This document shows positions 9,701 through 17,787 of a stretch of DNA of 64,000 nt, piece after piece. Positions within the stretch are counted from its first letter, which is position 1; each line of letters starts with the position of its first letter. A program made the translations under genes and the position numbers. This DNA comes from Promicromonospora sp. AC04 (GTDB taxonomy: Bacteria; Actinomycetota; Actinomycetes; Actinomycetales; Cellulomonadaceae): positions 682,001 to 746,000 of the forward strand of contig NZ_QBUG01000002.1 of assembly GCF_003058225.1 (NCBI RefSeq), written 5' to 3'. The notes beneath the pieces are model-generated. The model ran no database searches and was not told the DNA's origin. It worked only from the letters and a program-made list of their open reading frames with translations.

Positions 9701-10430
9701 GCGGCTCGTCGATCCAGGGCTGCGGCTCCGAGAACGTCTCGAAGTCGGTGGTCGTCGCGTACAGCATGCGCTGGTAGGAGTCCCGGATGTCACGCTCGGC
9801 GGGCGGGACGTCGGCCGGGTACAGGGCGGAGGCCCAGTAGACGACGAACTCCCCCGCCGCCTCGTCCCAGTAGGCCTCGGGCGCCCACAGGTTGCCGGCG
9901 TTCTCGGGTGCCAGCTCGATCTCGCGCTGCGCGCCCCAGCTCACCAGGTCGGTGGACTCCCAGACCATGATCGACCGACTGCCGGTCTCCTGGGCGTCGC
10001 CGAAGTTGCCGCCGCCGTAGATCTGCAGGTCGGTGGCGAGCAGGTAGTAGGTGCCGTCGCCGCCGCGGATCAGGAACGGGTCGCGCAGGCCCTTGGTCCC
10101 GAGGTCGGAGGTGAGCACGGGCTCGCCGCCGTTCAGCGTGGTCCACTCCAGCGGGTCGGGCCCGTTCGAGACGGCGAACGAGATGGTCTCGCCGTCGGCG
10201 GTGGACTCGCCGGTGAAGTAGGGGAAGAAGTAGGCGGCGTACTCGCCGTCCGCGGTGGCCGACGGCGAGGCGGGCTGCGCCGAGGCTGCGCCTGACGCCA
10301 GGGGCGGCCCTGGCTGGGTACGGTCGGCCGCGCTGGGCGTCGCGGCCGCCGGTACCGCCAGGCCGAGCGTGAGCGCTGCCGCCACGAGGGCGGTCGTGCG
10401 TCTGGTCGAGGTCGTCATCGATCTCTTCAT
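6777..10430 (-). CDS. Secreted bifunctional arabinanase/arabinofuranosidase, GH43 + GH51
   Basis: Very large secreted enzyme, 1217 aa. Signal peptide within residues 1-40 (hydrophobic core then PAAATPSA). Residues ~50-400 are a GH43 five-bladed propeller, with LRDPFLI, NLWAPEAYWDE and MIDSTVAQEDG spanning the usual acidic catalytic positions. Residues ~430-600 contain RNRSFEF and a CBM4/9-like sandwich. The GH51-like barrel follows, with FLRFPGGC, acid/base GLGNEEN (Glu764) and a candidate nucleophile in FLGEYASRG (Glu850). A LamG-like ~150-residue domain near 960-1110 is inserted before the final sandwich. Start ATG 10430 has AAGGGAA upstream; a GTG 21 bases earlier is possible. It probably releases arabinose and arabino-oligosaccharides outside the cell. 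Confidence 0.88.
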   Translation of the reverse strand: MKRSMTTSTRRTTALVAAALTLGLAVPAAATPSAADRTQPGPPLASGAASAQPASPSATADGEYAAYFFPYFTGESTADGETISFAVSNGPDPLEWTTLNGGEPVLTSDLGTKGLRDPFLIRGGDGTYYLLATDLQIYGGGNFGDAQETGSRSIMVWESTDLVSWGAQREIELAPENAGNLWAPEAYWDEAAGEFVVYWASALYPADVPPAERDIRDSYQRMLYATTTDFETFSEPQPWIDEPQGDGLGMIDSTVAQEDGVYYRLTKDESYMGMRQESSTDLRRTQGVTEGDGWDLIKERVGFGQPNPWGGTFTGGEGPTLFPSLTDDRWFLLQDQPSYHGGQGYMLFETDDLSSGEWTANLDAILPASPRHGTVLPITAEERDRLLAAYPPAQTPVQEHTLDVDADAAGTEMSDDLYGVFYEDINYAADGGLYAELVRNRSFEFAATDNRNFTGMTGWDVVQRRGSTGTAQVESERGEWLNDANRAYLTVEADGPGVGVRNASYNEGFAIEQGEKYDFSVFARAERKQRLTVSLESPDGATTYASTTVDVDGTDRWKKHTARLTPRGTANDARLVVTGGAAGTLRLDMVSLFPHDTWVGPVNGRSVLRADLAEKVAELEPSFLRFPGGCVTNVGTFDTYLESDGADRRRTYQWKETIGPVEKRPTNWNFWGYNQTYGLGYLEYFEFAEDLGATPLPVLSVGANGCGSNIPEMTDDVRIDRWVQDTVDLIEFANGSVRSKWGKVRAALGHPKPFNLKYIGLGNEENTDTFQANFPRFRDAVEAAHPEVTVISNSGPDDTGARFDELWDFNREQGVAMVDEHYYNDPSWFLSNTERYDSYDREGPHVFLGEYASRGNAWSNALSEAAYMTGIERNSDLVELASYAPMFANEDYVQWSPDMMWFDNDESWGSTSYYTQQMFMTNTGDQVVPSTHDGPEETPADISGGVFLSTWNTQAAYDDVVVTDNESGEVLFSDSFGDGSQWDPQSGSWAVADGEYVQSAGNVTDARSIITDAYSKDWDNYTLELDARKLGGSEAFLVGFAAGGRDDFYWWNLGGWNNTRQALQRADGGSAGEVAAVEGHSMETGRDYHVKVVVSGRSIKLYLDGELQMTYTEPTTESLYQVVTRDERTGDLMLKVVNPYEAVARTAVSVDGYSVARYADVIEMSGAPSARNTKTQPERVVPVEGATTLDVSSSGDGSQFTYDFPAHSITFLRLEER

Positions 10431-10440
10431 CGTTGTAATT
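10426..10440. promoter_or_regulatory. Candidate CAACGTTG-like operator at the start of the secreted GH43/GH51 gene
   Basis: TTCATCGTTGTAATT matches TTCAACGTTGTAGAA (4276-4290) at 12 of 15 positions. It overlaps the start codon and the RBS-start spacer. Position and similarity suggest inclusion in the same LacI regulon, but the centre is no longer a perfect palindrome. Confidence 0.35.
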
Positions 10441-10476
10441 CCCTTCGTCACGTCGTTGTGCCAGGTGTTCGGTGGA

Positions 10477-10550
10477 GGTCCGCTTCGATCAAGCAGTTCG
10501 GCATGGATGTGGGGCCAGAACCATGCCGAACTGCTTGATCGAAGCGGACC
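10477..10550. terminator. 30-bp perfect inverted repeat after the ytf-type operon
   Basis: Arms 10477-10506 and 10521-10550 are exact complements with a 14-base loop. It lies 7 bases past the yjfF-like stop on the reverse strand and before the secreted hydrolase. No U-tract follows. Confidence 0.75.
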
Positions 10551-10556
10551 TTGGGG

Positions 10557-11564
10557 TCAGGTACGCCTGAGGGTCAGGATCCGCTGGAGGGCCACGAAGA
10601 TCAGCAGCAGCACGCCGATCACGATCTTGGTCCACCACGAGCTGAGAGTGCCCTCGAACGTGATGATGGTCTGGATCAGGCCGAGCACCAGCACGCCCAG
10701 CACGGAGCCGAGCACAAAACCGGTGCCGCCCGTCAGCAGCGTGCCACCGATGACGACCGCCGCGATGGCGTCGAGCTCCATCGCGACGCCGGTCAGCGAG
10801 TAGCCGGACCGGGAGAACATCGCGAACAAAAGGCCGCCGAGCCCGGCGCACGTGCCGCTCACCACGTAGGCGAGCACCTTGGTGCGGGCCACGGGCAGGC
10901 CCATGAGCAGGGCGGACTGCTCGCCGCCGCCGATCGCGTAGACCGTGCGGCCGAACCGCGTGAAGTGCAGCACGAGGAAGCCGAGGCCCACCACTATCAG
11001 CGCGATGAGCACGCTGGAGGTCATGCGCCACTCGCCGAAGATCTGCACCCAGCTCGCGAGCGAGACGAACGACGCGTTGTCGATGGCTATCGACTCCGGC
11101 GCGATGAGGAAGCACAGCCCGCGCGCGAAGAACATGCCGGCCAGCGTCGCCACGAATGGCTGCACCTGGAAGTAGTGGATCATCACGCCGTGCGCCAGGC
11201 CGATCACCGTCCCGGCGAGCACGGCGAGCGGGATCACCACGGCCACCGGCCAGCCGGCCTGGAGCAGGGCCGCGGTGACCACCGTGGACAGCGCCAGGAC
11301 CGACCCGACCGACAGGTCGATGCCGCCGGTGAGGATCACGAACGTCATGCCCACCGCGAGCACGATGAGGTGCGCGTTGTTGATGAACAGGTTGGAGATC
11401 ACGGCGGGCGTCAGGAAGTTCTCGTACCGGGTGCCGCCCACGATCAGCATGAGCGCGAGCACCACGAACGTACCCAGCACCGGCAGGTAGCGCCGGTCCA
11501 GCCGGGTGGGGATCTGCAGCGCGCGGCGCTTGCGCGGCGCGCTGGCGGGGGCCGACGTCGTCAT
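10557..11564 (-). CDS. yjfF: CUT2 sugar ABC transporter permease, YjfF-type
   Basis: Membrane permease of a monosaccharide ABC importer, 335 aa, with about nine hydrophobic segments and the family signature GMTFVILTGGIDLSVGSV near residue 75. The second half carries YAIGGGEQSALLMGLPV and ELDAIAAVVIGGTLLTGG, typical of RbsC/YjfF permeases. Its ATG overlaps the stop of the YtfT-like permease (ATGA). It is the last gene of a four-gene operon and is followed by a 30-bp perfect hairpin. In E. coli the system takes up galactofuranose; here the nearby araBDA operon makes L-arabinose an equally likely substrate. Confidence 0.9.
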   Translation of the reverse strand: MTTSAPASAPRKRRALQIPTRLDRRYLPVLGTFVVLALMLIVGGTRYENFLTPAVISNLFINNAHLIVLAVGMTFVILTGGIDLSVGSVLALSTVVTAALLQAGWPVAVVIPLAVLAGTVIGLAHGVMIHYFQVQPFVATLAGMFFARGLCFLIAPESIAIDNASFVSLASWVQIFGEWRMTSSVLIALIVVGLGFLVLHFTRFGRTVYAIGGGEQSALLMGLPVARTKVLAYVVSGTCAGLGGLLFAMFSRSGYSLTGVAMELDAIAAVVIGGTLLTGGTGFVLGSVLGVLVLGLIQTIITFEGTLSSWWTKIVIGVLLLIFVALQRILTLRRT

Positions 11565-12625
11565 CGGGCCTTCACCTCCGTCGAGTCAGGGCTCGCAGCG
11601 GGCTGCGGCTCGGGCGGTACGGCGATCTGGCGGCGGCGCGCGGCCGTGAGCCGCTCCCGCATCCTGGGCGACTGCAGCAGGGTCACGGCGATGACGACGA
11701 GGGCCATGAACAGCGGCGTGACCAGCGGCGAGATGCCGAGCACGGTGACGGTCCGCTCCAGGGTGGCGATGACCAGCGCGCCGACCAGGGTGCCGGACAA
11801 GTTGAACTTGCCGCCCGAGAGCGCCGTCCCGCCGATTACCACCGCGAGGATCGCGTCGAGCTCGATGAACAGGCCGGCGTTGTTGGCGTCGGCGGCCATG
11901 GTGTCGGCGCTGATCAGCAGGCCGGCCAACCCGGCGAACAGGCCCGACGCCGTGTACACGGTCCAGGTAAGGGTCTTGGACCGCACGCCGGAGAGCCGGC
12001 TCGCGGCGGGGTTGATGCCCGTCGCCTCCAGCAGCATGCCGAGCGCGGTACGCCGCACGACGAACGCGACCACGGCGAACACGCCGAACGCGATGACCGC
12101 CGCCACGGGCAGGCCGAGCCAGAACCCGGAGCCCAGCACCTTGAACGGCGCGCTGTTGACGGTGGTGATCATGCCGCCCGTGATGAGCATGGCCACACCG
12201 CGGCCCGCCGTCATGAGGATCAGCGTGGCGATGATCGGCTGGATGCCCAGCACGGACACCAGGAACCCGTTCCACACCCCCAGCACCACGCACAGCGCCA
12301 GGGCCAGGCCGATGGCGGTGAGCACGGTGACGGGCGACTCGGGATCCGGCGACGACGCGATGTGCGACAGCGCCACTGCCCCCGAGACCGCTACCACCGC
12401 GCCGACCGACAGGTCGATGCCGCGCGTCGCGATGACCAGCGTCATGCCGAGGGCGACCAGCAGCAGGGGCCCGGTGATCCGCAGGATGTCGATCGGGGCG
12501 CCGAACAGGTGGCCGTCCCGGACGGTGATCGCGAGGAAGCTGGGCCGGGCGACGGTATTGGCGACCAGCAGGGCGACCAGGGCGGCCACCGGCCAGAACA
12601 GGTGGTGGCGAAGCACGTCCCTCAC
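11561..12625 (-). CDS. ytfT: CUT2 sugar ABC transporter permease, YtfT-type
   Basis: Membrane permease, 354 aa, with hydrophobic segments throughout and the signature GMTLVIATRGIDLSVGAVVA near residue 60. ELDAILAVVIGGTALSGGKF marks the C-terminal half. The open frame extends 5' antisense to the ATPase gene end, so GTG at 12625 is chosen because it forms a GTGA overlap with the ATPase stop. It partners with the YjfF-like protein downstream in one importer. The C-terminus is a short Pro/Ala-rich cytoplasmic tail. Confidence 0.9.
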   Translation of the reverse strand: MRDVLRHHLFWPVAALVALLVANTVARPSFLAITVRDGHLFGAPIDILRITGPLLLVALGMTLVIATRGIDLSVGAVVAVSGAVALSHIASSPDPESPVTVLTAIGLALALCVVLGVWNGFLVSVLGIQPIIATLILMTAGRGVAMLITGGMITTVNSAPFKVLGSGFWLGLPVAAVIAFGVFAVVAFVVRRTALGMLLEATGINPAASRLSGVRSKTLTWTVYTASGLFAGLAGLLISADTMAADANNAGLFIELDAILAVVIGGTALSGGKFNLSGTLVGALVIATLERTVTVLGISPLVTPLFMALVVIAVTLLQSPRMRERLTAARRRQIAVPPEPQPAASPDSTEVKAR

Positions 12626-14148
12626 GCTGCCCCACCCCCGGCGATGAGGTCGACCACCTGGTCCATCGTGGCTCCTCCTCCGTCGATCTCCGCCACCTTG
12701 CGGCGGTCCCGCATCACGGCGATGCGGTGCGATATGCGCAGCACTTCCTCGAGCTCCGCGGAGATGAAGACGACGGACATGCCGTCGGCGGCCAGCTCGG
12801 CCACGAGCTTCTGGATCTCCGCCTTGGCGCCGACGTCGATGCCGCGGGTGGGCTCGTCCAGCACGAGGAGCTTCGGGGCGGTGGCGAGCCACCGCGCGAG
12901 CACCACCTTCTGCTGGTTGCCGCCGGACAGGTTGCGCAGCAGCGCCTCCGGGTTCGCGGGCCGGATGCCGAGCTGCTCGATGTACTTCGCGACCAGCTCG
13001 TCCACCTGCTTACGGGGCAGCGGCCGCATCCAGCCGCGCTCCGCCTGAAGCGCGAGCACGATGTTCTCCCGCACGGTGAGGCCGTCCACGACGCCCTCGC
13101 CCTTGCGGTCCTCGGACGTGTAGGCGATGCCGTGGCCCATGGCCGCGCGCGGGGTCCGCAGGCGGGTCGCCTTCCCGGCCACGCGGGCCTGTCCGACGTC
13201 GGCCCGGTCGGCGCCGGTGAGCAGGCGCGCCAGCTCCGTGCGGCCCGAGCCGAGCAGGCCGGCCAGGCCCACCACCTCGCCCTCGTAGAGGTCGAGGTCG
13301 AACGGCTGCACCGAGCCCTTGCGGCCCAGGCCCACCACCTGCAGCAACGGGGTGGCGCCCGCGGGCCGCTCGGCCTGCTCGGCCACCTCCTCGGCGGCCT
13401 CCAGCACCTCCATGGAGCGGCCGATCATGTGCTGCACCAGCTTTGCGGCCGGCAGGTCCGCGGTGACGAACTCACCCACGAGAGCGCCGTTGCGCAGCAC
13501 GGTCATGCGGTCGGACACCTCGTACACCTGGTCCAGGAAGTGGCTCACGAACAGGATCGCGACGCCGTCGTCGCGCAGCGCGCGCATGACGGTGAACAGG
13601 TGCGCCACCTCGTCGGTGTCCAGGCTGGAGGTGGGCTCGTCGAGGATGAGCACCTTGCAGTCGCCCACCGTGGCGCGGCAGATCGCGACGAGCTGCTGCA
13701 CGGCCAGCGAGTGCGACCCCAGGGACGACCCCGGGTCGATGCGCAGGCCCATCCGCTCGAGGTGGACCGCCGCCTGCCGGCGCATCGCCCGCCAGTTCAG
13801 GCCGCCCAGCAGCCGCGGCTCCGCGCCGAGCATGATGTTCTCCGCGACCGTGAGGTTCTCGCAGAGATTGACCTCCTGGTACACGGTGCTGACGCCGTGC
13901 GCCCGGGCGTCGGCGGGACCGGTGAACCGGCGCTCGACGCCGTCGACCCGGATCGTTCCCGCCGTCGGCGTGTGGATCCCGGTGAGGGCCTTGATCAGGG
14001 TGGACTTGCCCGCGCCGTTCTCGCCCATGAGGGCGTGGATCTCGCCGGGGCGCAGGCTGAAGTCGACCCCGTCGAGGGCCTTAACCGGCGGGAACTCGAC
14101 GCTGATCCCGGTCATCTCGACGACGGGTGGTGCTGTCTGGTGGGTCAT
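12622..14148 (-). CDS. ytfR: CUT2 sugar ABC transporter ATPase with two nucleotide-binding domains, YtfR-type
   Basis: Cytoplasmic ATPase energising the YtfT/YjfF permeases. 508 aa with tandem ABC domains. The first has Walker A GENGAGKST (~residue 43) and Walker B LILDEPTSSLD. The second has the degenerate loop GLLGSGRTEL and signature LSGGNQQKVVLARWL with LLVLDEPTRGIDVG. The asymmetric second Walker A is normal for this family. The signature region of the first domain reads LAVQQLVAICRA. Start ATG 14148 is chosen over an upstream in-frame start because the extra residues would come from the intergenic hairpin, and AGAAGG precedes it. Confidence 0.94.
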   Translation of the reverse strand: MTHQTAPPVVEMTGISVEFPPVKALDGVDFSLRPGEIHALMGENGAGKSTLIKALTGIHTPTAGTIRVDGVERRFTGPADARAHGVSTVYQEVNLCENLTVAENIMLGAEPRLLGGLNWRAMRRQAAVHLERMGLRIDPGSSLGSHSLAVQQLVAICRATVGDCKVLILDEPTSSLDTDEVAHLFTVMRALRDDGVAILFVSHFLDQVYEVSDRMTVLRNGALVGEFVTADLPAAKLVQHMIGRSMEVLEAAEEVAEQAERPAGATPLLQVVGLGRKGSVQPFDLDLYEGEVVGLAGLLGSGRTELARLLTGADRADVGQARVAGKATRLRTPRAAMGHGIAYTSEDRKGEGVVDGLTVRENIVLALQAERGWMRPLPRKQVDELVAKYIEQLGIRPANPEALLRNLSGGNQQKVVLARWLATAPKLLVLDEPTRGIDVGAKAEIQKLVAELAADGMSVVFISAELEEVLRISHRIAVMRDRRKVAEIDGGGATMDQVVDLIAGGGAA

Positions 14149-14169
14149 CCTCGACCTTCTTACTCGGTC

Positions 14170-14238
14170 CTTGGCCGTGGGCGTGATCGTTGCGCCCATG
14201 ACGGGCACGTAGTCGCAACGATCACGCCCACGGCCAAG
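14170..14238. terminator. 25-bp perfect inverted repeat between ytfQ- and ytfR-like genes
   Basis: Arms 14170-14194 and 14214-14238 are exact complements around a 19-base loop. Being inside an operon, it could be a processing or partial-termination element giving more binding protein than ATPase, as is common in ABC operons. Confidence 0.7.
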
Positions 14239-14257
14239 AGAGGCACGGCGGTAGGGA

Positions 14258-15262
14258 TCAGTACTCGCGCGTGGGCAGCGCTTCCTTGGCCGCTTCCTGG
14301 TCGAACGCCTCGTCCTTGACGACGATGCGCTTCTCGACCTCTTCGCCGGCGATGACCGCCTTGGCGATGTCCGCCAGGTCCGGCCCGAGCAGCGGGTTGC
14401 ACTCGACGATGTAGTTGATCTTGCCGTCGGCGAGGGCCTGCATGCCGTCCTTGACGGCGTCGATCGTGATGATCTTGATGTCCTCGCCCGGCGTCATGCC
14501 CGCGGCCTCGATGGCCTCGATGGCGCCGAGCCCCATGTCGTCGTTGTGCGCGAAGACGAGGTCGATGTCGTCGTGCTTGTTGAGGAAGCCCTCCATGACC
14601 GTCTTGCCCTCGGCGCGCGTGAAGTTGCCGGTCTGGCTGTCGATGATCTCGATGTCGGAGCCCTCGATGGCGGACTCGAAGCCCTCCTTGCGGTCGATCG
14701 CCGGGGCCGCGCCCGTGGTGCCCTGCAGCTCGACGGCCTTGTAGCCCTCGCCGTCGTACTGCTCCACGGCCCACTCGCCGGCCGTGACGCCCTCCTTGAC
14801 GAAGTCCGAGCCGATGAACGACTCGTAGAGGGACTCGTCGTCCGAGTCGACGGCGCGGTCCGTGAGGATCACGGGGATGCCTGCCGCCTTGGCCTCCTGG
14901 AGGACGGCGTCCCAGCCGGTCTCGACCACCGGGGAGAACGCGATGACGTCCACACCCTGCGTGATGTAGGAGCGGATGGCCTGGATCTGGTTCTCCTGCT
15001 TCTGCTGCGCGTCGGAGAACTTGAGGTCGAAGCCGTTCTCCGCGGTGAGCGTGTCCTGGATGGACTTGGTGTTCGCGGCGCGCCACCCGGACTCGGCGCC
15101 CACCTGCGAGAAACCGAGGGTGATGACGCCGTCGTCGGCGCCACCGGTCTCGCCTCCGCCCCCGGTCTCAGTGCCTGCGTCCGAGCTGCACGCGCCGAGC
15201 GCGAACAGTGCGGCTGCCGACACTGCGGCCAGAACGGTACGGGTCAGGGTAGTGCGTGCCAT
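14258..15262 (-). CDS. ytfQ: Sugar-binding lipoprotein of CUT2 ABC importer, YtfQ-type
   Basis: Periplasmic-binding-protein-like lipoprotein, 334 aa, anchored outside the membrane. Lipobox ALGAC with Cys25, then a Gly/Glu-rich linker. The mature part shows GFSQVGAESGWRAANTKS, matching galactofuranose/arabinose-binding YtfQ proteins, plus GVDVIAFSPVVETGWD and ILTDRAVD for sugar contacts. An ideal AAGGAGGA lies before the ATG. First gene of the ytfQ-R-T-yjfF operon. An ATGTTAGCGCTCACAT palindrome lies 64 bases upstream and recurs before araB, so importer and arabinose pathway are probably co-regulated. The ligand is L-arabinose or galactofuranose. Confidence 0.92.
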   Translation of the reverse strand: MARTTLTRTVLAAVSAAALFALGACSSDAGTETGGGGETGGADDGVITLGFSQVGAESGWRAANTKSIQDTLTAENGFDLKFSDAQQKQENQIQAIRSYITQGVDVIAFSPVVETGWDAVLQEAKAAGIPVILTDRAVDSDDESLYESFIGSDFVKEGVTAGEWAVEQYDGEGYKAVELQGTTGAAPAIDRKEGFESAIEGSDIEIIDSQTGNFTRAEGKTVMEGFLNKHDDIDLVFAHNDDMGLGAIEAIEAAGMTPGEDIKIITIDAVKDGMQALADGKINYIVECNPLLGPDLADIAKAVIAGEEVEKRIVVKDEAFDQEAAKEALPTREY

Positions 15263-15325
15263 GTCTCCTCCTTGAGATCCCGCACGACTGCGTGCGGGGG
15301 TTAGCGGCGTATTTGCCCGAGTTGA

Positions 15326-15341
15326 ATGTTAGCGCTCACAT
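15326..15341. promoter_or_regulatory. Putative arabinose-regulon LacI-type operator upstream of ytfQ
   Basis: ATGTTAGCGCTCACAT, a 16-bp palindrome with one mismatched pair and the central GC typical of LacI-family sites. Fifteen of its bases recur exactly at 19543-19557 upstream of araB. Confidence 0.65.
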
Positions 15342-15445
15342 CGGACTGGCAGGTAGTGGGTGGCGTCACATTCCAGTAACGAGTCTGCCGCGTTTCCTAT
15401 GGAATAGGAATATATCTAATAGATCCTGATGTTCCCGGCGTCAGT

Positions 15446-15498
15446 AGTGCGGGCTGTCTGTTGCCTCGGACGGCCTGAGGCAACGGACAGCCCGCACT
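15446..15498. terminator. 22-bp near-perfect hairpin after araA
   Basis: Arms 15446-15467 and 15477-15498 pair over 22 bp with a single T/C difference. It lies just past the araA stop on the reverse strand. No U-tract. Confidence 0.75.
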
Positions 15499-15514
15499 CG
15501 ACGGACGGGGTCGG

Positions 15515-17029
15515 TCAGAGGCCCTGGGCCACTCGGTAGTAGACCTGGTTCCAGCGGACCTGGTCGGCGAAGCCGCGACGCGTCGTGTCCTCGTCGATGA
15601 CCAGCAGCTCCGTGCGCGCGATGTTCGCGAACACCTCGAACGCCTCGATGCCCGCGGCGGTCGACATGACGGTGTGGTGGGCACCGCCCGCCGTCAGCCA
15701 GGACTCGGCCGAGACCTCGAACGACGGCCGCGGCGCCCACATCGCGCGGGCGACCGGCAGCTTGGGCAGGTCGCGCGGCGGGGTGACGACGTCGACCACG
15801 TTGGCCGTCAGCCGGAACCGGTCCCGCATGTCGGCGAGCGACACCACGACGGCGCCCTCGACGGCGTCCGCGGAGAACACCATGCGGACCGGGTCCTCCT
15901 TGCCGCCGATGCCGAGCGGGTGGATCTCGATGCGCGGCTTGGCGGTGGTCAGCGACGGGCAGACCTCCAGCATGTGCGCGCCGAGGATGAGCTCGGAGCC
16001 CGGGGTGAGGTCGTAGGTGTAGTCCTCCATCAGGGAGGCGCCACCGGGCAGCCCCTCGCCCATCACCTTGGCTGCCCGCACGAGCACCGCCGTCTTCCAG
16101 TCGCCCTCGGCGCCGAAGCCGTAGCCCTTCTCCATGAGGCGCTGTACCGCCAGGCCGGGGAGCTGGCGCAGGGCGCCCAGGTCCTCGAAGTTGGTGGTGA
16201 ACGCCTTGGCGCCGGCCGCCTCGAGGAACCCGAGCAGGGCGAGCTCCTGGCGCGCCGCGTAGCGCAGGGAGTCGTGCCGCTCGCCGTCCGCCCGGAGCTC
16301 CGGGGCGACGTCGTACTTCTCCTCGTACTCCGCGACCACCTTGTCGATGGCGGTCTCCTCGACGGCGTCCACAGCCGCGACCAGGTCGTTCACGCCGTGC
16401 GTGTTCACCGAGACGCCGAACCGCAGCTCGGCCTCGGTCTTGTCGCCCTCGGTGACCGCGACGTTGCGCATGTTGTCACCGAACCGGACCAGCTTGAGCT
16501 CGTGCGTCGCGGCCCAGCCGGCCGCGCCGCGCACCCAGGTCCCCACCCGGCGGGTGACGGCCGGGTTGGAGACGTGCCCCACCACCGTCGTCCGCGCGAC
16601 GCCGAGCCGCGTGGCGATGTACGCGTACTCGCGGTCGCCGTGCGCGGCCTGGTTGAGGTTCATGAAGTCCATGTCGATGTCGTCCCACGGGAGCTCGACA
16701 TTCGCCTGCGTGTGCAGGTGCAGCAGCGGCTTGCGCAGCACGTCCAGGCCCGCGATCCACATCTTCGCGGGGCTGAACGTGTGCATCCAGGTCACGACGC
16801 CCAGCACCTTGTCGTCGCTGTTCGCGTCGAGCATGGCGCGGCGGATGGCCACCGAGTCCTTGAGGACGGGCTTCCACACGACCTTGACGGGCACGTCCGA
16901 CGACGCGTCCAGCGCGCGGGCGACCTCCTGGGACTGCTCCGCGACCTGGGCCAGGGTCTCCTCGCCGTAGAGGTCCTGGCTCCCGGTGAAGAACCAGACC
17001 TCGCGGTCCGCGTAGGGCTTGGTGCTCAT
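15515..17029 (-). CDS. araA: L-arabinose isomerase
   Basis: Converts L-arabinose to L-ribulose in the cytoplasm using Mn2+. 504 aa, full family length. Recognisable segments are [14 protein letters not shown] at the N-terminus, [16 protein letters not shown] near residue 90, [48 protein letters not shown] with a metal-ligand Glu, and [22 protein letters not shown]. The ATG at 17029 overlaps the araD stop (ATGA); the longer frame merely reads through araD. It is the last gene of araB-araD-araA, followed by a 22-bp hairpin. Confidence 0.97.
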   Translation of the reverse strand: MSTKPYADREVWFFTGSQDLYGEETLAQVAEQSQEVARALDASSDVPVKVVWKPVLKDSVAIRRAMLDANSDDKVLGVVTWMHTFSPAKMWIAGLDVLRKPLLHLHTQANVELPWDDIDMDFMNLNQAAHGDREYAYIATRLGVARTTVVGHVSNPAVTRRVGTWVRGAAGWAATHELKLVRFGDNMRNVAVTEGDKTEAELRFGVSVNTHGVNDLVAAVDAVEETAIDKVVAEYEEKYDVAPELRADGERHDSLRYAARQELALLGFLEAAGAKAFTTNFEDLGALRQLPGLAVQRLMEKGYGFGAEGDWKTAVLVRAAKVMGEGLPGGASLMEDYTYDLTPGSELILGAHMLEVCPSLTTAKPRIEIHPLGIGGKEDPVRMVFSADAVEGAVVVSLADMRDRFRLTANVVDVVTPPRDLPKLPVARAMWAPRPSFEVSAESWLTAGGAHHTVMSTAAGIEAFEVFANIARTELLVIDEDTTRRGFADQVRWNQVYYRVAQGL

Positions 17030-17787
17030 GCCTTTCCTTCCGTGTTCTCTGCGGCGGTGCCCGACGTCGTCGCGGGCTGGCCGTAGACGTTCTGATAGCG
17101 GTCGTAGAGCGAGTCGATATGCTGCTGCTCGATCGGCACGGGCTCGCCGAGCTGGCGGGAGACGTGCACCGTGCGCGCGACCTCCTCGACCATCACGGCC
17201 GCCTTCACGGCGGCGCGCGCGTCCTTGCCGATGGTGAACGGGCCGTGGTTGCGCATCAGCACGGCGGGGCTGCGGTGGCCGCTGAGGGTCTCGACGATGC
17301 CCCGGCCGATCGAGTCGTCGCCGATGATCGCGAACGGTCCCACGGGGACAGGGCCGCCGAACTCGTCGGCCATCATCGTCAGCACGCACGGCACCTCCTC
17401 GCCGCGCGCGGCCCAGGCCGTCGCGTAGGTGGAGTGCGTGTGCACCACGCCGCCCACCTCGGGCATGTGCCGGTACACGTAGGCGTGCGCGGCGGTGTCC
17501 GACGACGGCGAGCGGGTCCCGTCCACGAGGTTGCCGTCCAGGTCGCACACCACCATGCCGGCCGGGGTGAGGTCGTCGTAGGAGACGCCCGACGGCTTGA
17601 TGACGAACAGGTCGGCACTGCCGCCCGGCACCTCGGTGTTCGGCACGCGCTGCGAAACGTTGCCCGCGGTCCAGACCACCAGGTCCCAGCGCGGCAGCTC
17701 GGCGTGCAGGTCCGAGACGACGGCGCGCACGCGCGCCACCTCGTCCTGGACCGCCCGCGAGTAGTCGGTCAGGGCTTTCGCGGTCAT
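17026..17787 (-). CDS. araD: L-ribulose-5-phosphate 4-epimerase (class II aldolase family)
   Basis: Converts L-ribulose 5-phosphate to D-xylulose 5-phosphate. 253 aa. Class II aldolase/epimerase features: TAGNVSQR (phosphate-binding), [12 protein letters not shown], and zinc ligands in [16 protein letters not shown] plus a downstream RNHGPFTIG. Its ATG at 17787 overlaps the araB stop and its own stop overlaps the araA start, so the three pathway enzymes are translationally coupled. Slightly longer than E. coli AraD through a polar C-terminal tail. Confidence 0.95.
   Translation of the reverse strand: MTAKALTDYSRAVQDEVARVRAVVSDLHAELPRWDLVVWTAGNVSQRVPNTEVPGGSADLFVIKPSGVSYDDLTPAGMVVCDLDGNLVDGTRSPSSDTAAHAYVYRHMPEVGGVVHTHSTYATAWAARGEEVPCVLTMMADEFGGPVPVGPFAIIGDDSIGRGIVETLSGHRSPAVLMRNHGPFTIGKDARAAVKAAVMVEEVARTVHVSRQLGEPVPIEQQHIDSLYDRYQNVYGQPATTSGTAAENTEGKA

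Noticed and set aside
5895-10295. Open frame of 1466 codons on the + strand
   Set aside because: It is fully antisense to the GH43/GH51 gene, has His/Arg/Val-rich low-information text, and no RBS or domain. Long antisense frames are expected at this GC content.
12727-14319. 530-codon frame opposite ytfR
   Set aside because: Antisense shadow of the two-domain ATPase, whose Walker and signature motifs are clear on the other strand.
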